Both the position numbers and the translations under genes were made by a program. From contig DMQW01000380.1 in assembly GCA_003455565.1 (NCBI GenBank), positions 1 through 15,246 of the forward strand: a DNA stretch of 15,246 nt, read 5' to 3'. Within the stretch, counting starts at the first letter, position 1; every line of letters starts with the position of its first letter. The stretch comes from Limisphaerales bacterium (GTDB taxonomy: Bacteria; Verrucomicrobiota; Verrucomicrobiia; Limisphaerales; UBA11358). Of this stretch, positions 12,947 through 15,246 are shown one piece after another. The notes beneath the pieces were generated by a model. It saw only the letters and a program-made list of their open reading frames with translations, was not told the DNA's origin and searched no databases.

Positions 12947-14734
12947 ATGAAGCTGCTTGTCTTTGCCCACACGCCGCCGCCGCCTCACGGCCAGAGTTGC
13001 GCCGTGCAGTCCATGCTCAACAGCTTCGGCGGCGATTGCCGGAAGCCGGGGCAAAAATCGCCCGGCCGTTTTGGCATCGAATGCTACCACGTCAACGCGC
13101 GCTTTTCCAAAAGCCTCGAGGACATCGGCGCAGATCGCGGCGGGAAAGTTTTTCTGATTCTGTTTTTTTGCCTGCAGGCGATTTGGTGCCGCTTTCGCCA
13201 CGGCGTGAAAATTTTTTATTACGTGCCCGCGTCCGGCAATCGCGCCGCGCTTTATCGCGATTGGCTGGTCATGTTTGTCTGCCGTCCATTTTTCCAAAAA
13301 ATCATCTTTCACTGGCACCACGCCGGCTTGGCAAAATGGCTCGAAACTTCCGTTCAAATCCGCACCCGCAGCTTTACCTATCGGCTGATGAAAAACGCAA
13401 GCTTGAGCATTGTGCCGTCGGATTTCAACCGCCGCGACGCCGAGAAACTCTTGCCGTTGCGGATTGTGATGCTCGCCGACAACCGCGCGGATTTTGTCAT
13501 GCAGCTTGCCGGGTGCCTTCGCCGGGTGGCAAGCCCGGAACCCGCGCGGCTCAAGCCTGAATTTGGGATTGCGATGGTGCCGCCCGTGACCTTGAAACTG
13601 GCCCTCACGATTCTGGCCGAAAACCCGTCGCGCAAAACCGGGTTGAGCACGCTGTTTCATGAATTGGTTTCGCGGTCGCTTGACCTTTTCCCGGATGTGT
13701 CGTGGGTGATTTTCGCCGGGCCGAACCAAAATTGGGACGTGATTGACCCGCGCGTCGAAGTGGTGCGCGATTTTCCAGCCAATGACCGGTTGAATCGCCG
13801 TCTGTTCGCCGATCATTTTCGTGTGCCGCTCGCGGCCCGCAAACGGGGCGCGCAGGCTTTGTTGACCGTGGGGTTTGTGCCCACCCGCAAATGCCTGCCC
13901 ACCGTCCTGCATGTGTTGTCCCTGCAAACTTTGGACAAGCGCAATCGTCTTGGATTTCTGCGCCAGATCTATCGAAATTCGATGATTAAATATAATTGGC
14001 CTCGGGCCGATCTGGTCATCACAAATTCCCGGTGGACGGCGGATCAGGTGTTGTCTCTCTATCCAGGATTTCGTGATCGCATGATCACCAGCTACGAGGG
14101 TCTGCAACACGAAATTTTTCAACCCATCCCGGCCAGGGACGAATCCGCCCGGCTTAAAGAGAAATTTGGTTTGGAACCGGGTTACTTTCTGTGGCTTTCA
14201 AATTTTTATCCTTACAAACAGGCGGAACTCCTGATTGCCGGATACGCCCGCCTCCAGCCGGAAACGCGGCGGCGGCATCCCTTGGTCATGGTTGGCGGCA
14301 ACTGGCTCAACGGTCTTGACGCTGCCCGGTCAAAAGCCAGAACTCTGGGCATCGAAAAGGACGTTCAATTTCCGGGCTGGGTTGACGATTCCATGCTCGC
14401 GCCTCTCTATCGCCATGCGAGCGCCTTCTGTCTGGCCAGCCGCGAGGAAACTTTCGGACGTTGCGTCATTGAAGCGATGGCCTGTGGCACGCCATGCGTT
14501 GTCAACGACATCCCCATCATGCACGAAGTCACCGACGGCCACGCCCTCATCATCAACTATCACGATCCCGCCGCCGTGGCCCTGGCGCTGCAAAAACTGA
14601 TCGCCGACGATACTCTGATCAATCGCTTGCGCACAGCCGGACTCGTCCGTGCGCGCGAGTTCACGTTTGAAAAATTGGCCACGGAACGCATTACCGCCAT
14701 TCGTCATCTGGTTGGCATCCGATCGAATCCATAG
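12947..14734 (+). CDS. Double glycosyltransferase frame: truncated GT-B half fused to a complete GT4 enzyme
   Basis: One open frame of 595 residues from ATG 12947 (MKLLVFAHTPPPPHGQSCAV); earlier codons are only repeat sequence. Residues 1 to about 180 look like the N-terminal acceptor-binding half of a GT-B glycosyltransferase: the glycine/histidine loop near the start, FYYVPASGNRAALYRD, HWHHAGLAKW, then SLSIVPSDFNRRDAEKL. Its C-terminal donor domain is missing. After a palindrome (residues 186-196), a second complete GT4-like enzyme begins (TLKLALTILAENPSRKTGLS) and runs to the stop. It has NSRWTADQV, GYFLWLSNFYPYKQAELLIAG and the EX7E nucleotide-sugar motif E501-TFGRCVI-E509. ATG 13574 (residue 210) or GTG 13586 could start the second enzyme alone (386 or 382 residues, a normal length). 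Its role in polysaccharide synthesis is inferred from the adjacent exopolysaccharide genes. Confidence 0.82.
   Translation: MKLLVFAHTPPPPHGQSCAVQSMLNSFGGDCRKPGQKSPGRFGIECYHVNARFSKSLEDIGADRGGKVFLILFFCLQAIWCRFRHGVKIFYYVPASGNRAALYRDWLVMFVCRPFFQKIIFHWHHAGLAKWLETSVQIRTRSFTYRLMKNASLSIVPSDFNRRDAEKLLPLRIVMLADNRADFVMQLAGCLRRVASPEPARLKPEFGIAMVPPVTLKLALTILAENPSRKTGLSTLFHELVSRSLDLFPDVSWVIFAGPNQNWDVIDPRVEVVRDFPANDRLNRRLFADHFRVPLAARKRGAQALLTVGFVPTRKCLPTVLHVLSLQTLDKRNRLGFLRQIYRNSMIKYNWPRADLVITNSRWTADQVLSLYPGFRDRMITSYEGLQHEIFQPIPARDESARLKEKFGLEPGYFLWLSNFYPYKQAELLIAGYARLQPETRRRHPLVMVGGNWLNGLDAARSKARTLGIEKDVQFPGWVDDSMLAPLYRHASAFCLASREETFGRCVIEAMACGTPCVVNDIPIMHEVTDGHALIINYHDPAAVALALQKLIADDTLINRLRTAGLVRAREFTFEKLATERITAIRHLVGIRSNP
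13504..13534. repeat. Palindrome at the glycosyltransferase fusion point
   Basis: GCTTGCC (13504-13510) pairs with GGCAAGC (13528-13534). Inside, GCCGGGTG occurs twice as a direct repeat (13508-13515 and 13521-13528). It is in frame and falls between the last recognisable residues of the first glycosyltransferase half and the start of the second. Confidence 0.6.
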
Positions 14735-14821
14735 ATTTCCTGCGACAAACGATGAACGCGCGATTGAGACTGAGCGCGCAAATTCATTGCGGAATCGCGC
14801 ACGGCAATTAACCTGACGCCG

Positions 14822-15246
14822 TTGAAAATCGGCCTGCTCCAGCTCAATCCGACCATCGGCGATTTCGCGGCCAACCGCGAAAAACTGCTGTCCGCCTACG
14901 CGCAGGCCGTCGCGCGCGGCGCGGAATTTATCCTCGCACCCGAACTTTTCCTCTGCGGCTACCCGCCGCGCGACCTGCTCCAGCGCCCCGATTTCATTGA
15001 CGCAAACCTGGCCTCACTTGCCGAAACCGCCGCGCAAACCGGCGCGGTTCCGTTGTGCGTCGGCTTCGTGGACAAAAATTCCGAGCCGCCCGGACGCGCG
15101 CTGAAAAATTCCGCCGCCGTTTTGCAGAATGGAAAAATCATCTGGCGCACGACCAAAAGTTTGCTGCCGACTTACGATGTTTTCGACGAAGACCGTTACT
15201 TCGAGCCGGCCAAAAAAGTGGAGCCGTTTGTTTTCAACGGACGCAA
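14822..15246 (+). CDS. nadE: Glutamine-dependent NAD+ synthetase, N-terminal amidase part (cut by window edge)
   Basis: A partial frame of 141 full codons from the TTG at 14822 to the window end. The protein begins (M)KIGLLQLNPTIGDFAANREK, the nitrilase-fold glutaminase domain found at the N-terminus of long NadE enzymes. These hydrolyse glutamine and pass ammonia to the ATP-dependent amidation of deamido-NAD+. Two of the three catalytic residues are visible: Glu41 in APELFLCGYPP and Lys112 in TTKSLLPTYDVFDEDRYFEP; the cysteine lies beyond the edge. No ATG or GTG is available in frame after the stop at 14771, so TTG is the best start. The ribosome site is weak. It lies 87 bp after the glycosyltransferase gene, with no evident functional link. 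Confidence 0.9.
   Translation, partial: MKIGLLQLNPTIGDFAANREKLLSAYAQAVARGAEFILAPELFLCGYPPRDLLQRPDFIDANLASLAETAAQTGAVPLCVGFVDKNSEPPGRALKNSAAVLQNGKIIWRTTKSLLPTYDVFDEDRYFEPAKKVEPFVFNGR

Noticed and set aside
12722..14122. A long minus-strand open frame (466 codons) opposite the glycosyltransferase
   Set aside because: It has no recognisable domain, is rich in His/Arg/Gln as expected for an antisense reading of GC-rich coding DNA, and runs into the heptanucleotide array, giving NIQHPTSN-type low-complexity peptide. The plus-strand frame has clear glycosyltransferase motifs.

Overview
The window looks like a chromosomal segment of a free-living Gram-negative bacterium, most probably Verrucomicrobiota (Pedosphaera/Limisphaerales-like). 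I infer this from a pseudopilin of the AFTLIELL...H-X9-DG type, a secreted protein ending in the FYRV-type tail common in that phylum, an exosortase/EpsI exopolysaccharide locus, and many palindromic and seven-base-period repeats. No rRNA, tRNA, transposase, phage gene or CRISPR array was seen.

Layout. (1) 1-234, minus: the start of malate dehydrogenase. (2) 235-833: a long non-coding leader on the plus strand with a clear cobalamin riboswitch (about 341-521), an inverted heptanucleotide array, a hairpin and an intrinsic-terminator-like structure. (3) 834-2737, plus: two translationally coupled genes, a secreted protein of unknown function and a cysteine-rich CWC domain joined in frame to a type II/IV pseudopilin. 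None of the usual B12 synthesis or transport genes follows the riboswitch, so this is the best candidate for an undescribed system. (4) 7418 down to 2797, minus: UDP-glucuronate decarboxylase, a palindromic repeat, then a tight run folP - cdaA - ybbR/cdaR - glmM, which links folate synthesis, c-di-AMP synthesis and amino-sugar precursor supply. (5) 7556-8680, plus: an exported eight-blade PQQ-like beta-propeller protein. (6) 12701 down to 8696, minus: a WecG/TagA-type glycosyltransferase, exosortase, EpsI and a polyprenyl-phosphate sugar transferase, an exopolysaccharide/exosortase module. (7) 12947-14734, plus: a double-length glycosyltransferase frame that appears to fuse the N-terminal half of one GT-B enzyme to a complete second one. 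(8) 14822 to the end, plus: the amidase end of glutamine-dependent NAD+ synthetase.

A theme of the window is small repeats that enter genes. A 54-bp double palindrome sits in frame inside folP and adds about 18 residues. Another palindrome lies exactly at the join of the two glycosyltransferase moieties. Arrays with a strict 7-base period occur at three unrelated places: the riboswitch leader, the CWC/pseudopilin join and the divergent tagA/glycosyltransferase gap. All functional calls come from reading motifs; no database search was possible.
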